Both the position numbers and the translations under genes were made by a program. Shown here piece by piece: positions 1-9,978 of a stretch of 64,000 nt of DNA; the first letter of the stretch is position 1, and every line of letters starts with the position of its first letter. Source of the DNA: an uncultured Rikenellaceae bacterium (GTDB taxonomy: Bacteria; Bacteroidota; Bacteroidia; Bacteroidales; Rikenellaceae); NCBI GenBank assembly GCA_946486375.1, contig CAMLTW010000002.1, positions 62,001 to 126,000 of the forward strand. Direction: 5' to 3'. The notes below the pieces were generated by a model. The model had not been told where the DNA came from. It did not search any database and worked only from the letters and a program-made list of their open reading frames with translations.

Positions 1-2
1 TG

Positions 3-2186
3 GGACGCGTGGTGGGAGACTACAAGCTGCTCCCCGACAACTGGACGGACGAAGCGTTCGTGAATACGCTCCGGCAGGAATACAACGTCAGCGTTTCCGG
101 CGGAACCGAACGGTCGAGCAATTACCTCTCGGTCGGCTACCTGAACGATAAGGGGATCGTGCGGAATTCGGATTTTTCCCGGATCACGGCCCGTTTGAAG
201 TCGGATTACCAGGCCAAGAAATGGCTGAAAGTGGGCGGCAACGTGGGGTACGCGAACTTCGACGGGAACCGGGTCAACGAAGACGAGTCGTCGAGCGGAA
301 ACATCTTTCTGTACACCAATACGATAGCGCCTATCTATCCGGTCTATATCCGGGATGCTCAGGGAAACGTCATCCGCGATGAAAACGGCATCATTCGCTA
401 TGACTATGGAGATGGCCAGAATGCCGGCTTGTCGCGTCCGATCCTGAACGCAGAAAACCCCATATCCATGAACTATCTGGATAAAGATAACTACAACGGG
501 AATGCGTTCAATACCAACGGATTCGCCGAGGTGAAATTCCTGAAGGACTTCAAATTCACCTTCAACGCCGGATTCGACCTGGACGAAACCCGTACCAGCC
601 AGTTCACCAATCCCTTCTACGGGCAGCATGCCAGCAAGAACGGCGTCATTTATAAGTACCACACCCGGAAGACCGGACTGAATCTCCAGCAGTTGTTGAC
701 ATGGACGCGGTCATTCGGCAACCACAATGTGGATGTGCTGGTCGGTCATGAAAATTACAAGTACAAATACACCTACCTGTCCGGTTCGAAAGAAAACATG
801 CTGAGCCCTTCCGTGCAGGAAATCGCCGGTGCCATTAAGAACCCGCAGACCAATTCCTATGTGAAGGATTACAACACGGAAGGCTATTTCGGCCGGGCAC
901 AGTATAACTATGACGGAAAATACTTCCTGTCGGCCTCTTATCGGCGCGACGCCTCTTCCCGGTTCCATCCCGATCATCGCTGGGGAAATTTCTGGAGCGT
1001 CGGCGGAGCGTGGCTGATGAACCGCGAGGAATTTCTGGCCGGTGCCGCATGGATCGACCTGTTGAAGGTGAAAGCCAGCTACGGGGTGCAGGGGAACGAC
1101 GGTATCGGGGATTACCGGTATGTGGACAACTACGACGTGGTGAATGCCGCCGGAAACGTGTCCGCCGTGTTCTACACCAAGGGGAATCCGAACATCACCT
1201 GGGAATCGAACTACAACCTGAACGTCGGGGTGGAATTCGGATTCTTCGGCAACCGGCTGTCCGGGAGCATCGAATACTTCTCCCGCAAAACCGAAGACCT
1301 GCTGTTTTCCCGTCCTACGCCGACTTCCATCGGCTATTACAGCTACTACGATAACATCGGCGACATGCGCAACCGCGGGGTGGAAATCGACCTGACGGGC
1401 GTGCTGGTGAATCGGGAAAACGTGCGCTGGACGCTTTCGCTGAACGCCACCCACTACAAGAACAAGGTGCTCAAACTCCCTCCCGAAAAGAAGGACGGTT
1501 TCGAAACCGGATCGTATTTTGTTTCGGAAGGCGGTTCCCGGTACGACTGGTACATGCCGCGTTATGCGGGGGTCAGCGAGGAAGGGCTCCCCATGTGGTA
1601 TCGGGATGAGAAAGACGCGCAGGGGAACGTGACCAAAACCGTGACCACCACGGATTATTCGAGCGCTACCTATTACAATCTCGGTTCGGTGCTTCCCGAC
1701 CTTTACGGAGGGATTTCCACGTCCGTCAACGCGTACGGGTTCGACCTGGGCGTAACGCTGGCCTATCAGATCGGCGGGAAGGTTTATGATGACGGATATG
1801 CGGGGCTGATGCATTCGGTGGCCAGCGGTTTGCGCGGGATAGCATGGCACAAGGATATTCTGAACGCCTGGACGCCGAAAAATACGGAAACCAGCGTACC
1901 CCGGTTGCAGTTCAACGATGAAAACATCAGCGCCCAGTCCGACCGGTTCCTGATGGATGCCAGCTACCTGAGCCTGCAGAACATTTCCTTCGGCTACACT
2001 TTCCCGGAAAAGTGGACTTCGCAGCTCGGTATCCAGTCTTTGCGGATTTATCTGGCTGCGGACAACGTGGCTTTCGTTTCCAAACGGAAGGGGTTCGATC
2101 CCCGGCAGAATTGGGACGGTTCGACGCGCAGCGAAACCTATTCGCCCATCCGGACGGTTTCCGGCGGGGTGTCGTTCAGATTCTAA
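3..2186 (+). CDS. SusC-family TonB-dependent outer membrane receptor, 3' part
   Basis: The reading frame is open from the first bases of the window, so the gene starts upstream; about 727 C-terminal residues are present. SusC proteins form the 22-strand outer membrane barrel that, with a SusD lid, imports glycan or peptide fragments using TonB energy. What is visible is barrel: alternating aromatic/polar strands, many Tyr/Asn/Gly turns, the familiar SusC phrase 'YRRDASSRFHPDHRWG' and a C-terminal Phe (ending VSFRF), the usual outer membrane assembly signal. The N-terminal carboxypeptidase-like and plug domains are missing because of the window edge. The SusD partner follows 25 bases downstream. 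The substrate cannot be told from this fragment. Confidence 0.96.
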   Translation, partial: GRVVGDYKLLPDNWTDEAFVNTLRQEYNVSVSGGTERSSNYLSVGYLNDKGIVRNSDFSRITARLKSDYQAKKWLKVGGNVGYANFDGNRVNEDESSSGNIFLYTNTIAPIYPVYIRDAQGNVIRDENGIIRYDYGDGQNAGLSRPILNAENPISMNYLDKDNYNGNAFNTNGFAEVKFLKDFKFTFNAGFDLDETRTSQFTNPFYGQHASKNGVIYKYHTRKTGLNLQQLLTWTRSFGNHNVDVLVGHENYKYKYTYLSGSKENMLSPSVQEIAGAIKNPQTNSYVKDYNTEGYFGRAQYNYDGKYFLSASYRRDASSRFHPDHRWGNFWSVGGAWLMNREEFLAGAAWIDLLKVKASYGVQGNDGIGDYRYVDNYDVVNAAGNVSAVFYTKGNPNITWESNYNLNVGVEFGFFGNRLSGSIEYFSRKTEDLLFSRPTPTSIGYYSYYDNIGDMRNRGVEIDLTGVLVNRENVRWTLSLNATHYKNKVLKLPPEKKDGFETGSYFVSEGGSRYDWYMPRYAGVSEEGLPMWYRDEKDAQGNVTKTVTTTDYSSATYYNLGSVLPDLYGGISTSVNAYGFDLGVTLAYQIGGKVYDDGYAGLMHSVASGLRGIAWHKDILNAWTPKNTETSVPRLQFNDENISAQSDRFLMDASYLSLQNISFGYTFPEKWTSQLGIQSLRIYLAADNVAFVSKRKGFDPRQNWDGSTRSETYSPIRTVSGGVSFRF

Positions 2187-2211
2187 CGTATAACCGGTAA
2201 AGTATAAAATA

Positions 2212-3804
2212 ATGAGATACAACAGAACGAAATTACTGGCTTTTCTTTGCGCGCCCGCGTTGTTCCTGACGGGCTGCATCGAGGAAAATTTCCCGACCCT
2301 GACCGTCACCGAAGACCAGGTCGAAGACGCCCCGAAGGGAGCGCAGGCGCTGATCGAATCGGAAGTGGCCTGGATGACCAATTTCAATACGCTGGAACGG
2401 GCGGCTGGCGATGAACGTCACTTCGATTTCGGGTATCCGGCCATTTGTGTGATGAACGAAATGCTGGGGCAGGACGTGGTACCGTTGCCTTCCAACTACG
2501 ATCAGTTCTGGATCTGGCATGAAGTGAACGGGGCTGCGCTCGGGCCGGAGTATATTTATGTGGCCATGCCCTGGCGGTTTTTCTACCGGCTGATTTTCCT
2601 GTCCAATAAGGTGATCGGCATGCTCGATCCGGCGACGGCGACCGAGCAGGAGTTGACGGCGCTGGGACAGGCTTACGCCTACCGGGCTTTCGCCTATTTC
2701 AACCTGGTGCAGATGTATCAGTACACTTATGTGGGACATCAGAACGAACCGGCGGTGCCCATCGTGACGGAAAAGACCACGCAGGAAGAGTCGGAAAATA
2801 ATCCGCGGGCCTCGGTGGAAGCCGTCTATACGCTGATCACGGGCGACCTGACCAAAGCGATCGAATACCTGGAAAACTACGATCGGTCGTACAGTGCCCG
2901 TCACTACATCGATGCGCAGGTGGCGCACGGACTGGCTGCCCGGGTTTACCTGACGATGGAGAACTGGGGAGAGGCGCGGCAGCATGCGGCCGCAGCGAAG
3001 GCAGGGTACAGCCCGATGACCGAAGCGCAGTTCCTCGACGAAACGAACGGTTTCAACAATATGTATTCGCAGAATTCGTGGATATGGGGCATCGACCTGA
3101 CCACTGACGACGATGTTGTCAGAACCGGCCTGGTCAACTGGACGGCCAATATGTGCAACGAGACCGTATTCGGATATATAATGATGGACGGCGACCCGGT
3201 GAAGATGATCGACGCTTCTCTTTACGAGCAGATCAACCCTTCGGACTGGCGGAAGAAAACCTGGACGGACGAAGAAACGCCGAGCCGGTACTATGCGTAT
3301 TATGGATTGATGTTGCCTAAATACGCTTCCCGGAAATTCCAGGCGGCGAACGGGGATGGCCTGTCGTCCGCAGGAGCTGCGGCCGACTTCCCGCTGATGC
3401 GTGTGGAAGAGATGATGCTGATCGAAGCCGAAGCTGCCGGGATGCAGAACCTGGCGGAAGGGAAGACTCTGCTGGAAGATTTGGTGAAAACCCGTAACGC
3501 TTCCTACACCTGTACGGCGGCATCGCAGCAGGATTTCCGCGACGAAGTGTGGTTGCAGCGCCGGATCGAACTCTGGGGCGAAGGGTTCTCCTATTTCGAC
3601 CTCAAACGGCTGAATAAACCCGTCACGCGGAGCTATCCCGGCACCAACCATTATGAGGGGAGCCGGTACAATTCGGTGGGCGTGCCTTATTGGTTCAACT
3701 ACACCATCAGCCGGTCGGAAGTCATCAGCAACAAGGGGATTCCGCAGTCGGCGAACAATCCGACGCCCTCTACGCCGGATGACATCGACCCGGACGGTTT
3801 GTAG
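2212..3804 (+). CDS. SusD/RagB-family nutrient-binding lipoprotein
   Basis: 530 residues. A short basic N-terminus and hydrophobic stretch lead to the lipobox LTGC with the lipidated Cys at residue 22, so the protein is exported and anchored, expected at the cell surface as the lid of the SusC receptor encoded just upstream. Family marks are the TPR-like segment around residues 145-165 (AYAYRAFAYFNLVQMYQ) and the C-terminal 'RIELWGEGFSYFDLKRLN' signature typical of SusD proteins. It is the last gene of its transcript: two strong hairpins follow and no enzyme gene comes after it, so any catabolic genes of this locus lie upstream of the window. Confidence 0.96.
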   Translation: MRYNRTKLLAFLCAPALFLTGCIEENFPTLTVTEDQVEDAPKGAQALIESEVAWMTNFNTLERAAGDERHFDFGYPAICVMNEMLGQDVVPLPSNYDQFWIWHEVNGAALGPEYIYVAMPWRFFYRLIFLSNKVIGMLDPATATEQELTALGQAYAYRAFAYFNLVQMYQYTYVGHQNEPAVPIVTEKTTQEESENNPRASVEAVYTLITGDLTKAIEYLENYDRSYSARHYIDAQVAHGLAARVYLTMENWGEARQHAAAAKAGYSPMTEAQFLDETNGFNNMYSQNSWIWGIDLTTDDDVVRTGLVNWTANMCNETVFGYIMMDGDPVKMIDASLYEQINPSDWRKKTWTDEETPSRYYAYYGLMLPKYASRKFQAANGDGLSSAGAAADFPLMRVEEMMLIEAEAAGMQNLAEGKTLLEDLVKTRNASYTCTAASQQDFRDEVWLQRRIELWGEGFSYFDLKRLNKPVTRSYPGTNHYEGSRYNSVGVPYWFNYTISRSEVISNKGIPQSANNPTPSTPDDIDPDGL

Positions 3805-3832
3805 CGACCGAAACCTATATTGGATACTTTGA

Positions 3833-3870
3833 AAAAGGTCTTTCCCTTCGTAAGGGAAAGACCTTTTCTT
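3833..3870 (+). terminator. Rho-independent terminator after SusD
   Basis: A perfect 16-bp stem (3833-3848 with 3852-3867) with a 3-base loop is followed by a T-rich tract. It ends the SusC/SusD transcript. Confidence 0.9.
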
Positions 3871-3895
3871 TTCAAGGCGCCCGATTTTACCGGAC

Positions 3896-3930
3896 AAAAA
3901 AAGCGTTCCGTTTTCGGAACGCTTTTTTTT
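3896..3930 (-). terminator. Bidirectional terminator between SusD and ahcY
   Basis: The arms AAAGCGTTCCG and CGGAACGCTTT enclose a TTTT loop, with A-runs on the left and T-runs on the right, so it can act on both strands. On the minus strand it closes the riboflavin kinase-ahcY transcript. Confidence 0.85.
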
Positions 3931-3959
3931 CGGAAACGGAGAGAAATCCGTTTCGGGAA

Positions 3960-5340
<1,381 letters not shown>

Positions 5341-5369
<29 letters not shown>

Positions 5370-5748
5370 CTTTCAAAAGGGTTAATATGCGTCGTTTGTC
5401 GTTTTCGATTTCGGCTTTCAGTTCTTCGAGCGATCCGAATTTCACTTCGGGGCGGATGTACCGGACGAGCTCCACCCGGATTTCCGTTCCGTACAGGTTT
5501 CCGTCGAATCCGAAAAGGTGCACTTCGAGCAGGCGTTCTCCGTTCTCCGTGACCGTGGGACGGTGCCCGATGTTGACCATCCCGCCGTACCATCCCTGCG
5601 GGGTTTTCACCGCTGCGGCGTACACCCCGTTCTCGATTTCCGGCCGGTTTTCCAGCCGCAGGTTGGCTGTCGGAAACCCGATCCGGCTTCCGATTCGCCT
5701 GCCGCCCGTTACGGTTCCTGTGATGATCGTCGGATTCGGTGTGGACAT
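5341..5748 (-). CDS. Stand-alone riboflavin kinase domain protein
   Basis: 135 residues corresponding only to the C-terminal flavokinase domain of bifunctional RibF. It is expected to phosphorylate riboflavin to FMN with ATP. Visible family marks are the GxRxGFPTANL motif near residues 20-30 ([10 protein letters not shown]), the [12 protein letters not shown] segment (about residues 54-65) and the '[14 protein letters not shown]' strand. The FAD synthetase domain found in ordinary bacterial RibF (about 310 residues) is absent, and no such frame lies upstream. The gene overlaps the start of ahcY by 29 bases. A -7 box TATTTTTG lies upstream at 5780-5787. Either this is a true monofunctional kinase or an extra copy beside a RibF elsewhere. 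Confidence 0.88.
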
Positions 5749-5779
5749 GAGTTGTTCGGCGTGTTTTTCTTACCGGGTG

Positions 5780-5787
5780 CAAAAATA
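5780..5787 (-). promoter_or_regulatory. Bacteroidota -7 box for the riboflavin kinase-ahcY operon
   Basis: The minus strand reads TATTTTTG, a match to TAnnTTTG, 32 bases before the riboflavin kinase start. No clear TTG is seen at the -33 spacing. Confidence 0.5.
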
Positions 5788-5825
5788 CATAATAATTCGA
5801 TTTCCGGGAGATTGAGAAGGGTGGG

Positions 5826-5856
5826 TTGTGTGAAAAACAGTTTTTTCCTACCTTAG
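5826..5856 (+). promoter_or_regulatory. Promoter of the MerR-Nif3 operon
   Basis: TTG (5826-5828), 20 bases, then TACCTTAG (5849-5856), close to the Bacteroidota consensus TTTG-N19-TAnnTTTG. It sits inside the 5' part of the longest possible MerR reading frame and therefore argues for the later GTG start at 5883. Confidence 0.6.
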
Positions 5857-5882
5857 CGGGGGATATTAAAGGGGAACCGGCC

Positions 5883-6632
5883 GTGGCTGAAAAGGTGCAT
5901 AAGACGGAAAAAATCTACTACACGATGGGCGAGGTCGCCGAGATGTTCGACGTGAATCAGTCGCTCATCCGGTTCTGGGAACAGCGTTTCGATATCCTCA
6001 AGCCCAAGAAGAACAAGAAGGGAAACCGGCTGTTCACGCCGGCGGACATCCGGAATTTCGAGTTGATCTATCACCTGGTCAAGGAACGGGGGATGACGCT
6101 GGCCGGAGCTGAAAAATATTTGAAGGCCAACCGGGAAGGGGCCGAGCGGGAAGCGGAAATCGTGCGGAAACTGACCGAAATCCGAACCGTCCTGCTGGAA
6201 ATCCGGGAGGAGCTGAAAGAGACGGAGGCTGCGGGGGGAATGACGGAAGCGGACGGAGCCGTTTTTCCTGCTGTGGCGGAAGGCATGGATGGGACGAACG
6301 ATGGGGAAGAATCGGAAGCAACCGGAAGTGTGAACGGGCCATCCGGGGAAGTAACGCCGTTTTTTGAAGCGCAGGGAAGCGTTTCGGGAACCGGGGAAGA
6401 CGGCGCGGTCGGAGAAAATGCCGCTGCCTTTCATCCCTGGAAAACGGATTCCGGGCAGGAAACGGGAGAGGGTGATTTTTTGGCAGCGGAGGGTGTGGAA
6501 GAAGGTGCTGTGCTTCTTCGGGGAGAGGAAGACGGAAATGCGTTGGACAGGGACGAGGGATACGATCCGGAACGGGAAGACGGCGACCGGGAAGAGCCTC
6601 CCTCTCTGTTTACTCAACCGACTTTATTTTGA
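5883..6632 (+). CDS. MerR-family transcriptional regulator with long acidic tail
   Basis: 249 residues from a GTG start preceded by AAAGGGGAA. I prefer this start to the upstream ATG at 5826 because a promoter lies between them. Residues about 10-75 are a MerR winged helix-turn-helix (YYTMGEVAEMFDVNQSLIRFWEQRF, then NRLFTPADIRNFELIYHLVKERG), so it binds DNA. A short coiled-coil stretch follows (AEREAEIVRKLTEIRTVLLEIREELKE). The last roughly 140 residues are low-complexity, rich in Glu, Asp and Gly and without a recognisable ligand domain. The next gene (Nif3-like) begins three bases after the stop, so they share a transcript. The signal sensed is unknown. Confidence 0.9.
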   Translation: MAEKVHKTEKIYYTMGEVAEMFDVNQSLIRFWEQRFDILKPKKNKKGNRLFTPADIRNFELIYHLVKERGMTLAGAEKYLKANREGAEREAEIVRKLTEIRTVLLEIREELKETEAAGGMTEADGAVFPAVAEGMDGTNDGEESEATGSVNGPSGEVTPFFEAQGSVSGTGEDGAVGENAAAFHPWKTDSGQETGEGDFLAAEGVEEGAVLLRGEEDGNALDRDEGYDPEREDGDREEPPSLFTQPTLF

Positions 6633-6635
6633 ACC

Positions 6636-7733
6636 ATGAAACTGAAAGATATAACGAGCGCGATCGAAGAACTGGCTCCGCCGGCTTATCAGGAAGATTA
6701 CGACAATGCTGGGCTGCTGACCGGAAGCCCGGATATGGAAGTGACCGGAGCCTTGTTTTGTGTGGACGTGACGGACGAAGTGCTGGACGAGGCGCTGGAA
6801 ACCGGTGCGAATCTGGTCGTTTCCCATCACCCGCTGGTGTTCCGTCCGTTGAAGAAACTGACCGGGGCCACACGGGTGGAGCGGTTGCTGCTGAAGGCGG
6901 TACGTAACGGGCTGGCCTTGTATGCAGCCCATACGAATTTGGATTCCGTCGAGGGAGGCGTGAGTTTCGCGATGGCCGATCGTCTGGGGCTGCGGAATGT
7001 CCGGGTGCTGTCGCCACGGGAAAACGATCTTGTCAAAATCGCCGTTTATACGCCGGAGGCTTATGCGGACAAGGTGCGGGAAGCGCTGGCGCAGGCCGGA
7101 GCCGGACATATCGGGAAATACGATGCCTGCAGTTTCAATGTGTGCGGCGAAGGCACCTTTCGGGCGGGCGACGGAGCGCGGCCGTTCGTCGGAGAGCCGG
7201 GAGTGCTGCATCGGGAAAGGGAGGTGCGGACGGAAACGATCGTGCCGCGTCATCGATTGAGAGCGGCGGTGGAAGCGATGCGACGGGTGCATCCTTACGA
7301 GGAAGCGGCCTACGACCTTTATCCGCTTGCCAATCCCAATCCGTCGGTCGGTTTCGGAGCCGTGGGCGATCTGGAGCGGGAAGAACCCCTGGCGGATTTC
7401 CTGCAGCGGGTGAAGAAGGTGTTCGGGGCGGAGGCGGTGCGGTACTCGCAGCCGGATCGGGAAACGGTGCGGAAGGTGGCATTGTGCGGCGGTTCGGGCG
7501 GTTCCCTGCTGGAAGAGGCCGTCCGGAGCGGAGCGGACGTTTACCTGACGGCGGACGTGAAATACGATCTTTTTTACGCGGCCCGGGGCCGGATCGTGCT
7601 GGCCGACATCGGTCACTTCGAGAGCGAATATTTCGCAATCGACATTTTATATGATACAGTTACGAAAAAATTCCCTAACTTTGCGGCCTGTAAGAGCACG
7701 AAGTCAATTAATCCGATCAACTATTTAGTTTAG
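6636..7733 (+). CDS. Nif3/YbgI-type dinuclear metal-centre protein
   Basis: 365 residues, the long form of the Nif3 family with an inserted PII-like domain between the two halves. Metal-ligand motifs are present in both halves: SHHPLVFRP (about residue 63) and HTNLDSVEGG (about residue 97), then GHFESEYFAID near the C-terminus. Members form hexameric toroids with two metal ions per subunit; some have been called GTP cyclohydrolase 1 type 2, but the reaction is not settled. The start is three bases after the MerR stop. The last 60 bases contain the -7 box of the next gene. Confidence 0.93.
   Translation: MKLKDITSAIEELAPPAYQEDYDNAGLLTGSPDMEVTGALFCVDVTDEVLDEALETGANLVVSHHPLVFRPLKKLTGATRVERLLLKAVRNGLALYAAHTNLDSVEGGVSFAMADRLGLRNVRVLSPRENDLVKIAVYTPEAYADKVREALAQAGAGHIGKYDACSFNVCGEGTFRAGDGARPFVGEPGVLHREREVRTETIVPRHRLRAAVEAMRRVHPYEEAAYDLYPLANPNPSVGFGAVGDLEREEPLADFLQRVKKVFGAEAVRYSQPDRETVRKVALCGGSGGSLLEEAVRSGADVYLTADVKYDLFYAARGRIVLADIGHFESEYFAIDILYDTVTKKFPNFAACKSTKSINPINYLV
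7677..7684 (+). promoter_or_regulatory. Bacteroidota -7 box inside the nif3-like 3' end
   Basis: TAACTTTG matches TAnnTTTG exactly and lies 54 bases before the zinc-ribbon gene. The -33 region is a poor match. Confidence 0.5.
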
Positions 7734-7737
7734 CCGT

Positions 7738-8505
7738 ATGAGCACGAGAGCGACCGATACAGCCGATTACTCCACCGAGGACAAGATCGTTGCACTTTAC
7801 GAACTGCAGAAGATAGACTCGAAAATCGACGAGATCAACAAGCTGAAAGGGGAACTTCCCCTGGAAGTGCAGGATTTGGAGGATGAAATCGCGGGACTGG
7901 AAACCCGGATCGCCAACATCACCGCCGAAGTGGACGAACTCAGCCGGGGGGTGAAAGCCAAGAAGGAAGAGATCGAACAGGCCAAAACGCAGATCGCCAA
8001 ATACGAGGAACAGCAGAACCATGTCCGGAACAACCGCGAATACGATTCCCTTTCCAAGGAAATCGAGTTCCAGAAGTTGGAAATCGAACTGAGCGAAAAA
8101 CGGATCAAGGAAGGTAACGCCGAAATCAAGGTCAAGAAGAAGCAGATCGAGGACGCCCGGGAAGTGCTGGAAGGGCGCAGGCTGGATTTGACCAATAAGA
8201 AAAGCGAGCTGGAAAGCATCGACGAAGAGACGGCCAAAGAAATCGAAGTCCTGACAGTGCAGTCGCAGGCAGCGGCGGCCCGGATCGACGAACGGCTGTT
8301 GTCCGCCTACCAGCGGATCCGGCACAACGTGCATAACGGACTGGCCGTGGTGACCGTGAAACGGGATGCCTGCGGCGGCTGTTACAACCGGATTCCGCCC
8401 CAGCGGCAGTTCGATATCCGGATGAGCAAGAAGATCATCGTGTGCGAATACTGCGGTCGGATTCTGGTTTCCGATCTGCTGGACCGGGAGGACGAGCAGC
8501 AGTAG
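7738..8505 (+). CDS. Coiled-coil protein with C-terminal C4 zinc ribbon
   Basis: 255 residues. Residues about 20-190 are a nearly unbroken charged coiled coil (Glu/Lys/Ile heptads); the C-terminus holds a zinc ribbon with two CxxC knuckles, CGGC (about residue 212) and CEYC (about residue 239). This is the architecture of the COG1579 family, whose chlamydial member has been studied as a regulator and whose function in Bacteroidota is not established. The gene lies four bases after the Nif3-like gene. A hairpin follows at 8550-8583. Confidence 0.9.
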   Translation: MSTRATDTADYSTEDKIVALYELQKIDSKIDEINKLKGELPLEVQDLEDEIAGLETRIANITAEVDELSRGVKAKKEEIEQAKTQIAKYEEQQNHVRNNREYDSLSKEIEFQKLEIELSEKRIKEGNAEIKVKKKQIEDAREVLEGRRLDLTNKKSELESIDEETAKEIEVLTVQSQAAAARIDERLLSAYQRIRHNVHNGLAVVTVKRDACGGCYNRIPPQRQFDIRMSKKIIVCEYCGRILVSDLLDREDEQQ

Positions 8506-8549
8506 CGGCGCGAGATGAAATGGCCGGCGGACTGTGCCGGTAACGAGAT

Positions 8550-8583
8550 CGGAAAGGGAAGAGGCGACGGCTTCTTCCCTTTC
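8550..8583 (+). terminator. Possible terminator after the zinc-ribbon gene
   Basis: The arms GAAAGGGAAGA and TCTTCCCTTTC face each other across a GC-rich loop. The T content after the stem is modest, so termination may be partial. Confidence 0.45.
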
Positions 8584-8660
8584 GCATGCGGTCGGGGAGC
8601 CTGTCCGCAGCCGGAGCGGAAGAAAAGAAATCGTGCGTACAGGAAAACGCTGAACGGGAA

Positions 8661-9356
8661 ATGAAAACATACAAATGCCTTTTTTTCGATCTGGATCGCA
8701 CGCTGTGGGACGTGGAAACCAATCAGCGGGAAGCCCAGCGCATCCTGTATGAAAAATACGGGCTGGAACGGTATTGTCCCGGTTTCGATGCCTATTTCGA
8801 CGCCTACCTCGAAATCAACGACCGTCTGTGGCTTGGCTACCGGGACGGAACGGTGACCCGCGAGTACCTGCGGAACCATCGTTTCACCGAACTGTTGGGG
8901 CGTTTCGGCGTCCGTAACCTGAAACTGGCCATCCGGCTGGGAAACGATTACATCCGGTTGGCTCCCACTTTTCGGAACCTGATGCCCCATGCGCGGGAAA
9001 CGGTGGAATACCTCTACGGACGGGGATATCCGATGGATATCGTGACCAACGGCTTCGACGAGGTGCAGCATGTGAAGCTGGCCAATTGCGGACTGGGACG
9101 GTTTTTTCGGCATGTGATCTGTTCCGAGAAGGCGGGCGCCAACAAGCCCGATCCCCGCATTTTCCGGTATGCGCTGCGCAAGGCGGGCGTAGGGGCCGGG
9201 GAGGCGCTCATGATCGGCGACGATCCGGAGAACGACATGGAAGGGGCGATCGGGGCCGGGATCGACACCGTTTATTACCATCCGACGGGGACGCCGCACG
9301 GATTGGGCGTGACGTGGGAAATCCGCGACCTGTCCCGGCTGAGGGAAATATTGTAA
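8661..9356 (+). CDS. HAD-family YjjG-like pyrimidine nucleotidase
   Basis: 231 residues. Class I HAD phosphatase: motif I FFDLDRTLW (Asp nucleophile at residue 10), motif II VTNGF, motif III lysine in KPDPRIF and motif IV GDDPENDMEG. The helical cap after motif I and overall length fit the YjjG/YfnB group, which dephosphorylates non-canonical pyrimidine nucleotides as house-cleaning. The ATG at 8661 is preferred over the in-frame ATG at 8586 because the family starts directly with the motif I strand; the extra 25 residues would be unrelated. Confidence 0.88.
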   Translation: MKTYKCLFFDLDRTLWDVETNQREAQRILYEKYGLERYCPGFDAYFDAYLEINDRLWLGYRDGTVTREYLRNHRFTELLGRFGVRNLKLAIRLGNDYIRLAPTFRNLMPHARETVEYLYGRGYPMDIVTNGFDEVQHVKLANCGLGRFFRHVICSEKAGANKPDPRIFRYALRKAGVGAGEALMIGDDPENDMEGAIGAGIDTVYYHPTGTPHGLGVTWEIRDLSRLREIL

Positions 9357-9380
9357 AAGCCGCCGAAAATCTTATATTTG
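9351..9380 (+). promoter_or_regulatory. Consensus Bacteroidota promoter
   Basis: TTG (9351-9353), exactly 19 bases, then TATATTTG (9373-9380). It overlaps the HAD gene's stop and directs transcription into a 250-base AT-richer leader before the next plausible reading frame at 9636. Confidence 0.75.
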
Positions 9381-9635
9381 TACGACACAAACCGGCTTGC
9401 CGATGAGATAAAAAAGCGCACCAATACATAATATCGAGCGACGACTTATTATTCACTGCAGAAAACTGGCGTTTTTAAGATTCATGGAATGTAAGTTGCC
9501 TGTCGTGCTTGTATGCAATGCAGCAAGCATGGCGTGAGTGCAGCATGTCATGGATCGGGTATAGCCAGTACCTCTGCAGGACAAATGCATCTCACGCTTT
9601 TGTTTGGAAAGCGGGAGGATATCGAAAGTCCTGTT

Positions 9636-9905
9636 ATGAACGAAAAAGAAACCGATGCCGGTAGGCCCGAAGGCGAAGTTGCGATGGAAACGCTGTTTCA
9701 TGTCATGCTGACCGAACACATTCTCCGGTATTGTGCTGCTTTCCGGATGGAGGCCGGCCTGCATCGAATGGCGAAAATCGTGGAAGACCGTGCGAAGACC
9801 GCCTGCCGGAGCTATCGGATTTGCCGGGAGGAGGGGAAAAGCGAAAGAGAAGCGCGCCTTCGGGCATTGAAAATTCTTTTCCAGGAACTTCCGGAACGTC
9901 CGTGA
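9636..9905 (+). CDS. Small hypothetical protein
   Basis: 89 residues, not recognised. The sequence is charged and helical (METLFHVMLTEHILRYC, then many Arg/Glu), with no signal peptide or membrane segment. The frame is open further upstream to 9513, but the ATG at 9636 is the first that follows a purine-rich stretch (GGGAGG at 9613-9618, rather far). The strong promoter at 9351 supports transcription, but the 250-base leader is unusual, so the transcript may instead carry a small RNA or a leader peptide; a 17-codon frame at 9484-9537 exists there. Coding status is uncertain. Confidence 0.4.
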   Translation: MNEKETDAGRPEGEVAMETLFHVMLTEHILRYCAAFRMEAGLHRMAKIVEDRAKTACRSYRICREEGKSEREARLRALKILFQELPERP

Positions 9906-9978
9906 TCCGTTTCGGAAGGGGAAACTGTTCCTCGAGGTTTCCCGTCATGCCGGCATCGGGGAGTTTCCGGGTTCGCTT

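Noticed and set aside
5826..5882. Upstream ATG for the MerR gene
   Set aside because: It overlaps the likely -33 element and lies before the predicted transcription start; the GTG at 5883 has a purine-rich site.
6079..7638. Several overlapping frames opposite the MerR and Nif3-like genes
   Set aside because: They are Arg/Pro/Ser-rich shadows with no ribosome site or motif.
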